Assembly: GCA_900208305.1 (NCBI GenBank)
Contig: OAPG01000006.1
Location: forward strand, 558,001-622,000
Direction of reading: 5' to 3'
Origin: Melanopsichium pennsylvanicum
Taxonomy: Eukaryota > Basidiomycota > Ustilaginomycetes > Ustilaginales
DNA length: 64,000 nt
Part shown: one piece after another, positions 40,946-51,296 of the stretch
Layout of the letters: the number at the start of each line of letters is the position of its first letter
Numbering within the stretch: position 1 is the stretch's first letter
Translations under genes and position numbers: made by a program
The notes under the pieces: model-generated
Seen by the model: the letters and a program-made list of their open reading frames with translations, nothing else
Databases searched by the model: none
What the model was told of the DNA's origin: nothing

Positions 40946-43900
40946 ATGGCCAAGAGAACTGCACCCACAACCAGCACCACCGGCCCTGCTTTCCCACCGC
41001 TTGGACTCGTGGCCGGTCCAGGTGCGCCGGCCGCTAGCTCAGCAAATAACTCGCACTCATTTTCCACAACCAACAATCCCACCAGCTCTCCACCAGCAGA
41101 TACGCCTCAGCAAAATGGTCTGCCGCCAGCGCCCAACAAGTTCGATGTCAGTCAGGCTCAACAGTGCCGGCTGCAGGATGCATATTGGTCCGATGAAGAG
41201 GTAAGTTTGACCAAGATGTGGCAAATCAGCATTTGCCTCAACATCCACGTTTCTCACCACAGCATTACTCACCCCATTTTCTCTTCTTGAAATCAAATAG
41301 GAGGATATGGACTGTCCATTGTGCTTGGAGGAAATCGATCTGTCCGACGCCAACTTCAAGCCCTGTCCATGCGGATATCAGATCTGTCGATTCTGTTGGC
41401 ATCACATTAAGCAGAACCTCAACGGTCGATGCCCAGCATGTCGTCGCAAATATTCGGATCAGACGGTAGAGTTCAAGCCCATGACCGCAGAAGAGATCAA
41501 GCGTCTCACACAGGCAAAGAAGCAGAAAGAGAGGGAGAAGAAAGAACTCGAGTCCATGAATCGTAAGCATCTCGCCAACATGCGCGTGGTTCAAAAAAAT
41601 CTGGTCTACGTTGTGGGTCTCAGCTCCAAACTCGCCAAAGAAGAGCTCATCCCCACTCTGCGCAGCAACGAATATTTTGGTCAGTACGGACGCATCTCCA
41701 AGATCCTCATCAGCAAACGCAACACTGCCTCCAAACTCGTCATAGGTACTTCAGAGACTGCGCTCGGCGTCTACGTCACATACCACCGCAAGGAGGATGC
41801 GGCCAAGGCCATTGTGGCCATTGACGGCAGCAAAGGAAGCGACGGCAGGATCATTCGCGCCAGTTATGGAACCACCAAATACTGCACCACCTATCTTCGC
41901 AACTTGCCATGCACCAACCCCGGATGCACCTACTTGCACGAGCCTGGCGAGGAGGCCGACAGTTTCACCAAAGAAGACCTTTCCACACTCCGACATGCCG
42001 CAAAGGACACCGAGCACAAGATCAAGCCCGCCTCGCTCGGGCTCACACACCCTGCAAAGCGATCCGACTTTTTCAGCACCTCCGACGTCGAATCGTCGGC
42101 TCTGCCCAAGACAGCGTCGTGGGCGTCTGGCAAGCCCATGTCAGCCGCACCCTCGCCCGCTTCGATTATCGTGGGCAGCCACTTTCGCGATTCTGACATG
42201 CCACCGCTTTCTGCAAGCTCGGCGTCGGCTTTGGCAAGGAAGGCAAGCTCGCAAAAGCCATCGACGCCCAAGGCTCAAAAGCAGTTGTCCGTCTCCAAGA
42301 ACAAGCTCGCTCTCTCCAGTGGACGGCCCGAATCACCAGCTATCCTCGGCACCGACTCGCCCACCGCATCGCAACCGTCTTCTCCCATCCCCAGCAAGGC
42401 AGTCGCTGCTTTTTCAGCGACGACAGATGCACCTTTGACTTCCACACCGGCAGCCACGCCTCGGAACGAAGCCGCAGCAGACGCAGCAGACGCAGCAGCT
42501 CCCAAGCAAGCCGCAGAAGATTCGCCTATCCCTCCTCCGCCGGGGCTTTCCAAGATTTCGCCACCTCCAGGCCTGGCACGATCCGCATCGACGATCGACT
42601 CGAGACCAGCGACGCCGCAGACCGAAAGCGACCATCCCAAGTCCAACTATCAACCGTCTTCGAGCGCACAGGCTCTGCTCGACGACATGCTGCAGAGGCG
42701 GGAGGCGCAGCCAGAAGTGGTCAAGCCAAGTCCCTTTCCCGATTTCGACGATGCCCTGTCGAGCTTCAAGGATGGCGACTTTTCGTTCAACCTGCCCGCC
42801 AATCAGCAATTCACAACCAACGATGGACCCTCGGAGCTCATCAGCGCTTTCACCACCTTCAGCCCCTTTGGCGCACCTCCTGGCGTGCTGGCAGCACACG
42901 CCAGTATCGTCTCAGCCCGCACGCCGCCTCCCGGTATCGTCAGGGCACCCAATCGCAGCTCGACTGCGTCGCCGGCGCCGCTCAGCTATTCTGGCTCCTT
43001 CGATCCCTTTGCGCCCGGTGCTGGAGAGACAATCAAGGAGGACGGCAGCTCGTTCGGAGACAACGCATACCCGAGCACATTCATCACGGTGGACCATACC
43101 AGGAGGGCCTTGGGTCAGGACAATCAATTCGGCTGCGGAATGGGAGCGTTGGTTCACGAGGACTCACCCGAGACTGTACATGATGCATCCAAGCGTGCAT
43201 CGCGCTTCGACTTTGCCAAGCGCAAGGAGTCGGACTCTTTCATGTCTGCCTCGCCTTTGCGCACGGAACTGATGCAGGATTTCCACAGCGGTCACAGTTT
43301 CGTAGCTGAAAAGGACGTGACCAGCCTTCTCGGTAGCGTCTTTGATCAAGACAGTTTGGGAAATCGCGCAAACGGACTCGGAGATGGTGGAGCTTCGGCG
43401 GCTGCTTTCGGGCTCAACGGGCGCGAGACGGGTGGATTCCCCGGCATGGGTCTTTCGAGGCCGCCTCCTGGCATTGGCGGCCCCGGTTTTGGAGGTCGCT
43501 TTGGCACCAACACACCACCTCCCGGCATCTCTGCGCCGGCCAGCCGTCAGCAGCAAGCTTTGCTCGAGTCTCTGCACCAGCTTGGAGGCAGTCATCTCAG
43601 CAGCACCTCCGAGTCGCAGCAGCAGCCTCAGCTCTCTAATGGAAGCGGCGTCAGCTTCCTCACCGAGCTGCAGCAGCAAGCAGCTCAGCGAGCGCAGCAG
43701 CAAGCCCAATTTGGCTCGGGTAGAGATCATTCTGATCGGCCGAATGGAACCAGCAGCGGCAATCCTTCGGACCCGCTCTTGGCACACCTGCTAGCTGGAC
43801 GCCGCAACTACGGAGCGCAGTCTGGAGGTTCCGACATGCCTTTTAGTGACCCCGCCATCATGTCGCTGACCCGCGCTCAGATCCAAGCCGCTCAGCAACA

Positions 43901-44126
43901 GCAACAGCAACAACAGCAACAGCAGCAGCAGCAGCAGTACGGCGGTAATCGCTATGGTGCTGCGGGAATGGGAGGCTTCGGTGGAGTTTCATCCTTCTCG
44001 CCTTTTGACCAAGCAGGCTTTGGGTCGCCGGTGCAGTACGGTGACCATCATCAGCGCTTCATGCAGCAGCAGCAAGGCCAGGGTCAGGACCAGGGTCAGG
44101 CCTCTACGTACCCCAACATGTCTTGA
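40946..44126 (+). CDS. NOT4 ubiquitin ligase of the CCR4-NOT complex
   Basis: A spliced 1026-residue protein. Exon 1 is 40946-41200, the intron 41201-41300 (GTAAGT to AATAG, 100 bases) and exon 2 41301-44126; the join keeps frame through DEE/EDMDCP. The C4C4 RING starts at C90 (CPLCLEEIDL, then CPCGYQICRFCW) and ends near 132 at CPACRRKY. This RING type recruits Ubc4/5. An RRM follows at about 185-270 (NLVYVVGL to GRIIRASYGT) and a CCCH zinc finger at about 275-295 (CTTYLRNLPC, then CTYLHEPG). Together they are the Not4 signature. The enzyme acts in cytoplasmic mRNA decay and co-translational quality control. The remaining 700 residues are disordered, with repeated PPPG motifs and a polyglutamine run encoded around 43891-43937. 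The exon 1 peptide is Pro/Ser-rich and upstream of the RING, longer than in yeast. Confidence 0.95.
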
Positions 44127-44832
44127 GGCAATGCTCCACTCGTCGCTTTTTGGTCCTTTCTTGTCCTGTAGGTTCGGGTCTTGTTCACACATTGTCAAAT
44201 CGATGCTATTTGCGCTTGTATTGATTCGACAAAATTCTGTGCTGATGGTGTGCGGGTGGTTGGTGCTTACGAACTCTGTGTTTGAGTCCATTTTGCAATG
44301 GTTTCAAATATGTTTGTTTGTGGGGAAATTGTTTGTTGAGGTCTATGCGTACTGGAGGGTGAGCAATGTAAGGGATGAAAGTAAAGACCAATTAGATAAA
44401 GTAGGGGTTTTTTCATTATTTGAAGATTGACATGCGATAAATTTGTACATATGCTTCATTTATATTTTGGGAAAGGAAGAAACAATGGGATAGCAACAGT
44501 CGGAATAGATGCACAAAACTTCTCTTTTACTGTATGTAAGCCTCAGCTGCTCTCTCTCAAGAGTCGTATTCCCATCCACACTTTGGTCTACGGTTTCTAT
44601 ACATCTCATGTTCCCACATCACCAATCCAATTTAATGATTTGATTTTTTTTTTACCTTCTGTTTTTCGTGTATTTTGCCTCTCTCCCATCATCAGATCAG
44701 TGCTTACAGGAGTGCTTCTCATGATAAGCCCGGTCATCTAATTGCAGTGGTCTGTTCGAATTCTTACGACAAGAAAGATAGGAGAGTGAAAAAATGAAAG
44801 CAAGAACGGAGACACATGGCCTCGGAAACTGA
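44127..44832. other. Convergent intergenic region NOT4 / SRP54
   Basis: This 700-base AT-rich gap must hold both polyadenylation regions. One TTTACTGTA motif lies at 44526-44534, and a T tract near 44645. No gene is visible. Confidence 0.6.
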
Positions 44833-46971
44833 TCAACTAGAAGGAGCTCCTCCTCCCCCCATCATTCCTCCCATTCCGCCCATCGACTGCATCATCTGTG
44901 AACAGGGAATGTTTATAAAGTACAACCGAGTCGTTACAAGATTCAATTATATATAGTAAAAAAAAAGTAGAGATGCAGGTGATCAGTTGTTGTTCGTTCG
45001 TATACCAGTAGCATTGCGTTTTTAACGCATTCGTCTTCACTCTCCGTGCAATACCTGTCAGGCAGTGCAGTAAGTGACCATTTGGCACAATCGAAAGCTC
45101 CAATGGCGATGTTTGGTACTTACTTGTTGCATTTGAGCCATGTTCGGCATCCCTCCACCACCAGGCCCACCCCCTCCCATCATACTCGCTAGCCCTCCCA
45201 AACCCCCAAGTCCTGGCATTCCGCCGCCACCCATTGCACCAGCTAGTTCGGGAGGGATGTTGCCACTTTGGATCTGCTGCATCAATCTCTCCCTCCCACC
45301 GGGTTGACGTAACTGTGCCTTAATTTCCGGCGGCAACGCGTTCTGCATTTGCATCACTTGCTCGCGCGACATCCCGGGTGGTAGCATACCCGGCGATGGC
45401 ATCTTGCCTTTGCCACCAGCACCGGCTCCTTGCATCTGTTTGAGCCATCCTTGCTTGCCACCCATTTTCTTCACCATGTTCGCCACCATGTTGTACTGCA
45501 TCAAAAATTCCTCTACTTCCTTGACGGAAGTTCCAGATCCACGAGCCACACGGCGAGCTCGGGCGTTCATGCGAACTTTGGGTTGGGGCTTTTTCTTCTT
45601 CTTACTCTTGCCAGCGGCCGTGGAAGATTCGGCAACCGTCACTTGTTTGGACTCGGATGGAGGCGGTTTCTTGGAACGAATGGGAGTGGTGAAGATGCGG
45701 CCATCCGAGTCGAGCTCTTCAGCCGTCATGGCATCGGTGATGAACATCATACGCTTCATTTTGCCTCCTGCTGCTTCATCGTCGCCACCTGCGCCACTGA
45801 GCATCTGACCCATACCAGGAATCATTCCTGCAATCTTGCTCAATGGGCCCATGCCCATAATGTTGCCCAGCTGCTCTCGCCAGTCGCGAATGCTGAAAAT
45901 ACCGCCTTGTTCGATCTTTTTGAGCATCTCACGCTGTCTCTCCTGTCCACCGTTCATTTGCATCTCCTCCATTTTGTCCATCAATCCGCTCATGTCACCC
46001 ATGCCAAGCAGTTTGGAAATGAAGGGTTGAGCGCGGAAGGGTTCTAAATCGGTAGCGTGTTCACCGGTGCCGATGAACATGATTGGCGTGCTCGTAGCGG
46101 CAACGGCAGAGATGGCACCTCCTCCCTTAGCATGGCCATCGAGCTTGGTCACAATAATAGCTCCGTATCCAGCGGCTTCCTTGAAAGCCCTGGATTGTGC
46201 CTCGGCGGCCTGACCGATGTTAGCATCGAGCACCATGATAGTGAGATCAGGTGTGACGGCTGCATCAATTTCCCTCATTTCGTCAAAGAGCTCCTGTTCC
46301 TGCTTATGACGGCCTGACGTGTCGACGATGATGACTTCGAAGCGGTTCTGTTTGAAGCTGGCTACACCAGCAGCAGAGATGGTGACAGGGTCGGTCTCGG
46401 TGTACGAGCCGTAGAAGGGAACATTGATCTTGCTAGCGTTCTGCTTGAGTTGATCGAAGGCACCTGCTCGGAAAGTGTCGGCACAAACCAGACCGGTCTT
46501 GAACCCGCGCTTCTGGTAGTAAAGCGCTAACTTTGTGCAAGACGTGGTCTTACCAGAGCCCTGAAGACCGACAAACATGATGACGTTGGGCTTGCCTTTC
46601 TTGGGTTTGAAGATGTCTCCGGGACCAGCGTTGCCTGCGGCAACGGCTGCGCCACTTTCATCGTCGGTCTTTGTCTGACCATGGAGAGGGTCGACGAGAG
46701 CGACCAAATGGTCGAAAACAGCCCTTTGGACACGTTGTCGGCGTTGCGCGTCGTTCCAGCTGGCGTTGGCTTTGTCATTGAGAAGAGCAGTGACTTGAGA
46801 TTTGACTTTGGTGCGTAGATTGGAGACGAGCTTTACATTGACGTCGGCTTCGATGAGGGCGTTGCAGACGGACTTGAGAAGCTGGTCAATGGACGCTTCG
46901 TTGACGGTGGGCACTTTAGAGAGGTCTTGAAAAGCGCTGTTGATGCGCCTACCAAGATCGGAGAGAACCAT
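44833..46971 (-). CDS. SRP54, GTPase subunit of the signal recognition particle
   Basis: A spliced 636-residue protein. Exon 1 is 46971-45124, the intron 45123-44896 (GTAAGT to CACAG, 228 bases) and exon 2 44895-44833, coding [20 protein letters not shown]. The unspliced frame ends in an unrelated 20-residue tail, so the spliced model is preferred: it gives the Met/Gly tail usual in this family. The N and G domains are complete, with P-loop GLQGSGKTT (near 135), [16 protein letters not shown] and the M-domain entry [16 protein letters not shown]. The M domain holds the 7S RNA-binding motif [23 protein letters not shown]54 binds signal sequences at the ribosome and docks with the SRP receptor. 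A Lys/Ser/Pro-rich insert of about 40 residues before MNARARR makes the protein longer than the usual 500-550. Confidence 0.94.
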
Positions 46972-48575
46972 TGTGAAATAGTGGTTGATTCTCGTCCAAG
47001 TTGATGATTAGAACGTGTAACGGTGAACAACAGATAGCCCGAGCGATGTGGCATCGAGGTGTATGAGCTGCTTTGCGGGGTCCAATTGTCCAACGAGCGT
47101 GCAGCAGCCCACCGGAATGATTCTTATGCCCGGGTCACGTGGCTAGTGTCGAAAACCTTTGTGTATTTTTACAACTCTAACATTTCTAAGAAATTCTGGA
47201 TTTAAGTCTGACAGCTTTTAGAAATTCCAGCACCGTTACCGATCGTGACTTGTGCAGGCAGGCAGTGCTGCAGAGGCGAGTTTCACCAAGGGAAGCATCG
47301 TAAGTCCATGGCGGGGTCAGTTGAATCTCATATTTTGCTTGGCAAACCACGAGACTCGCATCGTCGATTGATCAGAGGTCAAGGTAGTATGACAGCCTTG
47401 ATGGCGCATACAAAGTCAGCTGAGACGCTGGTTGGAAACAGAAATCAACTCGAGGACAGGGTGCGAGTTGGGTAAATGGGCGGCGGGGCTGTGCAAATTC
47501 ATGCCACCAGCCGAGGTGTCGGACGGACATTAGCGAATCCCAAATACTCTTGCCTCTTGAGTCGAAATCGAACTTGTATAGCTTTCAGCAGACCGCTCAG
47601 TAGCCGTGCTGTGTCCTAAGGTAGTCAACTGACCAGTTGTGATTGGTATGGAATGTGGTGACAAAGGTGCCCGTTCTAGATTGTTCAAGGTACAAGTGAA
47701 AGGGATATGGACATGCTTGCATGATAGAGACTAAGAAGGGCAAAAAATAATAACGTTGAAATTAAGGCTTCGTTCTGAGCTTGAAATCGCTCAAGAAAAT
47801 TCGACGGTGAGAAGCTGTGCTGCGGTGTTCCGAGCTGTGCCTGCCAAGCGTAACTTAACCCTATTTTTGTGTCACGTCGTTGTGACACTCTTCAACCTCC
47901 TCCACCTAAACACATAGACACCACGAGTCTGTGAGTTTTGCTACATCACTTCACCTTCGCACAAGCTGTCGTCTTGCTGTCAAAGACCCAGTCCCCCACC
48001 CCAACTGTATTTTTCTGTACCGTAAAATTCATTTACATCGCATCGAGTAGCACTGTAGCGTCATACCATTCAGCGCTCCAACAAAGGGTCTAACCGCAAA
48101 TTAAGATCCCTTTGCACTAAGTTCGAGCACAGCTTCCTCATCTCCATCTCAGCCACAAGCACTCACCGCCCTTGTCAGCCGTTTTGAGTCAAATCGCAAG
48201 GCTGCTTCGCTATCAAGCAACTCAATGTAAGTATTCTGCGTGCCTATATGTCCCCAAGCTTCCCCTTGCCTTCCGCCTACCTTCCTTCTCGCCCTTTCTC
48301 ACGCTATCTCCTTGTACGACTTCTTCGTCGCCATCAGTACGCCATTGCTTTTCCTGCACACATCTACTTGATTCACCTGAGTCTCTCAATAGACTCTGCT
48401 TCTCTGCATCCATTCGCTAGCTCAATGGACTCGACCTCCCGCACGTGTGCAGCGCGCCCTCATGCTCTCGTTCAACCACACTCATGCCCTCCCGCCTTCT
48501 ACCTTTTATTCTCACAGAGCATCGCTCAAACGACATCATCGCTCGCAGGGTCAACCTCGCTCCCTCTGTGTTAAG
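46972..48575. other. Divergent region SRP54 / SmgGDS-like gene
   Basis: No gene is recognisable in 1.6 kb. The right 450 bases are CT-rich leader and include a GTAAGT donor at 48221 that could begin a leader intron. A one-mismatch variant of the recurrent motif, TACCGTAAA, lies near 48019-48027. The frame at 47245-47475 has no domain. Confidence 0.5.
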
Positions 48576-51296
48576 ATGAGAATGTCTACTTCGAGCTCGA
48601 ACAGAGTCAAGGATGATCTCAACACGATCGTACACCAGATGCATAAAACCTCGTGTATTCACAACATCACCAACGACTCGGGCGTTTCTTTTTCAACCTC
48701 CAATCCGGCTTCACAACCAGCTCGACAAGCAACAGGCAGCTCAATAGCCAGCACCATCACTCCCGAGTCGGCTCCAGCTCGCTCCGACACTGTCACTGCT
48801 GACGCGTTCGCGGATACTACCAAGCCTTCTAACTTGGCATCCGGCCTGCCTATCCTGCCTCAGCTCGGCGCCGGATTTTCTTCGAACAATGTCGTAGCAT
48901 CCCCCTCAATACTCCACGAGCCCTTCTTCTCACCCGAGCCGTCTGCACGCCCAGCGTATTCCCTCTCCCCGTCTTCGTCCCAAGACTTTGAGCTCAACGA
49001 CGTGTGGGATAGCCTGGCAAGAGAACTCAAGCCTATCGCCGACATCCTGCGCTCCGGCCGGCAACGCACCTCTCTCGGCACCTCGAGACTCCCGGCAGAT
49101 TGCGTCTCTGCACTTCAGCTCTGGCTTTGCACAGACTCAGCAACCTCGAAGCAGCCTCCGAACAATCACGTCCTCGAAGCGGCGATCGAGATTTTCCGCG
49201 TACTCGCTAATCTTTGCATCGACCACAACGACAACCGTTCGCTGCTGGACGGGCTGAATGCTGCGCCCACAGTGCTTGCCGCTGTATCTGCCATCATGCA
49301 CAAGCAGGAGCATTCGAGATCCACAGCGCTCTTCTCGGTCAAAATCTTGACGTTTCTTCGTGCCGCCATCGGTGCTGTGCTCAACATGCAGCTCGAGCAC
49401 ATTGCCACCCGTCAGTCCCTTGCCAACGTCGACTGCATCACTTCGCTCACTTCTGTCGCATCGCACCCGCGTGTCTACCTCCCTCACCTCTGGGCACAGC
49501 CACAGACGGTGGAGATCGAGAATGATCCTGACGCTCTCACCAAGCTTCAGATGGGTGCTACCGTGACCAGCTGGGCATGGAGGGTTGTCCAGGAAATTTT
49601 TGAAGATGCCAAGGAGGAGAAGGAGGGTCAGCCAAGCACTCCGTGCGATGAAATGTACGATGGCGACGACGACCACTTGCAGCCAAAGGATGTTCGCTCG
49701 ATTCTCTCTCGCCGCTGCTTCCACAACCTTCTTCTACCGCTGTCACTGTACACAAATTCCGCAGATGGACGCAGGATGGAGCTCGATGGAGACGCTATGG
49801 AGTACTTGGTCGACTCGGATGCCGAGATCCTTCAGACAGTGGCGATGCTTATCGAGTCCTGCGCGGCAGAGGACCACGAGTTTCGTCAGCGGGTTGTTCG
49901 CCCATTCACAGCCAGCACGGACTCGGCCAGGTCTGAGACTCGTTTCACCTCAGGTCTCGATGCCCTCATGACCTTTGTCGAGAAGGCAGAGCTACCCCAT
50001 GAATGGATTGGACGAGACTCCGAAGACGCATCCGTCGAGGATGCACAAGCGGCGGAAGAGATGCGAAAGGCTTTTGCCCAGGTTAAAGCCTCGGCCGCTC
50101 GAGCTGTTGTCGCTGTGTCGGGAGACGACACCAACATGGTGGAGCTGTTTTCCGGCTCTTCTGGCTTCATCGACCGGCTCAAAGCTTGGACGCGCTACGA
50201 TTCAAAGATCCGCGACGATTTGGTGAGCTGTGGCATGCTCGCACTCGGTAATCTTGCGCGCAGCGACGCACACTGTCTGAGCCTGGTGAAAGAGCACGGC
50301 CTTGCTCCGTTTCTTGCTTCGATGCTTTCGCAAGCGGACGATATTAAGGTCGCACACGGCCTCGTCTCGCTTCTCAAGAATCTTTCGATTCCGGCTGCCA
50401 ACAAAGCGGTCATTGGTCACCTCGACGTCATCGATGCCGTGGTTCGCTTCATGAACAGGGACAAGGACATGGTCCAGCCTCTTCAATTTGCAACGGTCGG
50501 GCTGCTCAAGCATCTGTGCGCGGGTGCAGCCAAGAACGCGTTGCGACTCGTTGAGGGGGCAGCATTGAATGCACTCGTCGATATGATCCAACGCATCGAC
50601 GATGTGCCCACCAAGATGGAGGCCACTCGTGTTCTGGTGAATGTCGTCAAGAGCCTTTGGAACAGCGCTCGAGGCAGCGATGTATCTCAGGAAGCATTAC
50701 CTCTAGCTCGTCGCAAAATCGTGAGAAGGGACGTCATCCAGGCACTCGCAGAGATGGTCCGTACCAGCCCAAAGTATCCGGTGCTTGTCAATGAGGGCAT
50801 CATTGCCTTGACGTTGGTGGGAAGCGAGAGGTTGGGCGCCGAGTTGGTGAGTCTTTCACTGCTATCGGAACCAGCCAAAGCAAGTGCTGAAGAGGAAGAC
50901 GACGAGGAGATGAGATCTGAAGACGAAGCTGCAGCGTTGCGAGCGCCGAGGAGACGCTCTACTATCGACAGCTCTGCTTCAACAAGTTCGCATCCTTTGC
51001 CGCCTCCAGCGCGCGCTCTGGACATGGTGAATCTCGTGCTCGCCAGAAAGGACGCACGCATGCCACCTCAGTTCGCGTTTAATGCCTGCGCACTCGTTCT
51101 CAGTCTTATTCACGCAACGCAGGGAGCTAACGACGAATCGAGTACAGGCGCTATTGGACAGGATGCGGTGAGAAAAGTGGCAGCCAAGACGACGCCAGCG
51201 TTGGAGCAGTTGAAAGAACATGGGCCGACCGAGGCTCTTGGCGCCGCTGCTGACGCTTTGCAGGCTGTATCCAAGGTGCGTGACATGGCAGCGTGA
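48576..51296 (+). CDS. Armadillo-repeat protein, SmgGDS/RAP1GDS1-like
   Basis: A protein of about 906 residues built of armadillo-type helical repeats. Clear repeat units include IFRVLANLCIDHNDNRSLL, GMLALGNLARSDAHCLSLV, LVSLLKNLSIPAANKAVI and FATVGLLKHLCAGAAKNAL. This arrangement, with RVLANLC and GNLARSD-like turns, is typical of SmgGDS (RAP1GDS1). SmgGDS binds small GTPases with C-terminal polybasic regions and acts as exchange factor or chaperone. The N-terminal 100 residues are Ser/Pro-rich and disordered, and an acidic insert lies near 775-790 (EEEDDEEMRSEDE). The start is uncertain: the frame is open to 48447, with ATGs at 48462, 48576 and 48582. I favour 48576 because upstream codons are leader-like and CT-rich. 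Function by family only; another armadillo protein is possible. Confidence 0.7.
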   Translation: MRMSTSSSNRVKDDLNTIVHQMHKTSCIHNITNDSGVSFSTSNPASQPARQATGSSIASTITPESAPARSDTVTADAFADTTKPSNLASGLPILPQLGAGFSSNNVVASPSILHEPFFSPEPSARPAYSLSPSSSQDFELNDVWDSLARELKPIADILRSGRQRTSLGTSRLPADCVSALQLWLCTDSATSKQPPNNHVLEAAIEIFRVLANLCIDHNDNRSLLDGLNAAPTVLAAVSAIMHKQEHSRSTALFSVKILTFLRAAIGAVLNMQLEHIATRQSLANVDCITSLTSVASHPRVYLPHLWAQPQTVEIENDPDALTKLQMGATVTSWAWRVVQEIFEDAKEEKEGQPSTPCDEMYDGDDDHLQPKDVRSILSRRCFHNLLLPLSLYTNSADGRRMELDGDAMEYLVDSDAEILQTVAMLIESCAAEDHEFRQRVVRPFTASTDSARSETRFTSGLDALMTFVEKAELPHEWIGRDSEDASVEDAQAAEEMRKAFAQVKASAARAVVAVSGDDTNMVELFSGSSGFIDRLKAWTRYDSKIRDDLVSCGMLALGNLARSDAHCLSLVKEHGLAPFLASMLSQADDIKVAHGLVSLLKNLSIPAANKAVIGHLDVIDAVVRFMNRDKDMVQPLQFATVGLLKHLCAGAAKNALRLVEGAALNALVDMIQRIDDVPTKMEATRVLVNVVKSLWNSARGSDVSQEALPLARRKIVRRDVIQALAEMVRTSPKYPVLVNEGIIALTLVGSERLGAELVSLSLLSEPAKASAEEEDDEEMRSEDEAAALRAPRRRSTIDSSASTSSHPLPPPARALDMVNLVLARKDARMPPQFAFNACALVLSLIHATQGANDESSTGAIGQDAVRKVAAKTTPALEQLKEHGPTEALGAAADALQAVSKVRDMAA

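Noticed and set aside
45058..45123. Unspliced C-terminus of SRP54
   Set aside because: It reads through a consensus GTAAGT donor into non-homologous sequence, while the downstream exon restores a Met/Gly tail in frame.
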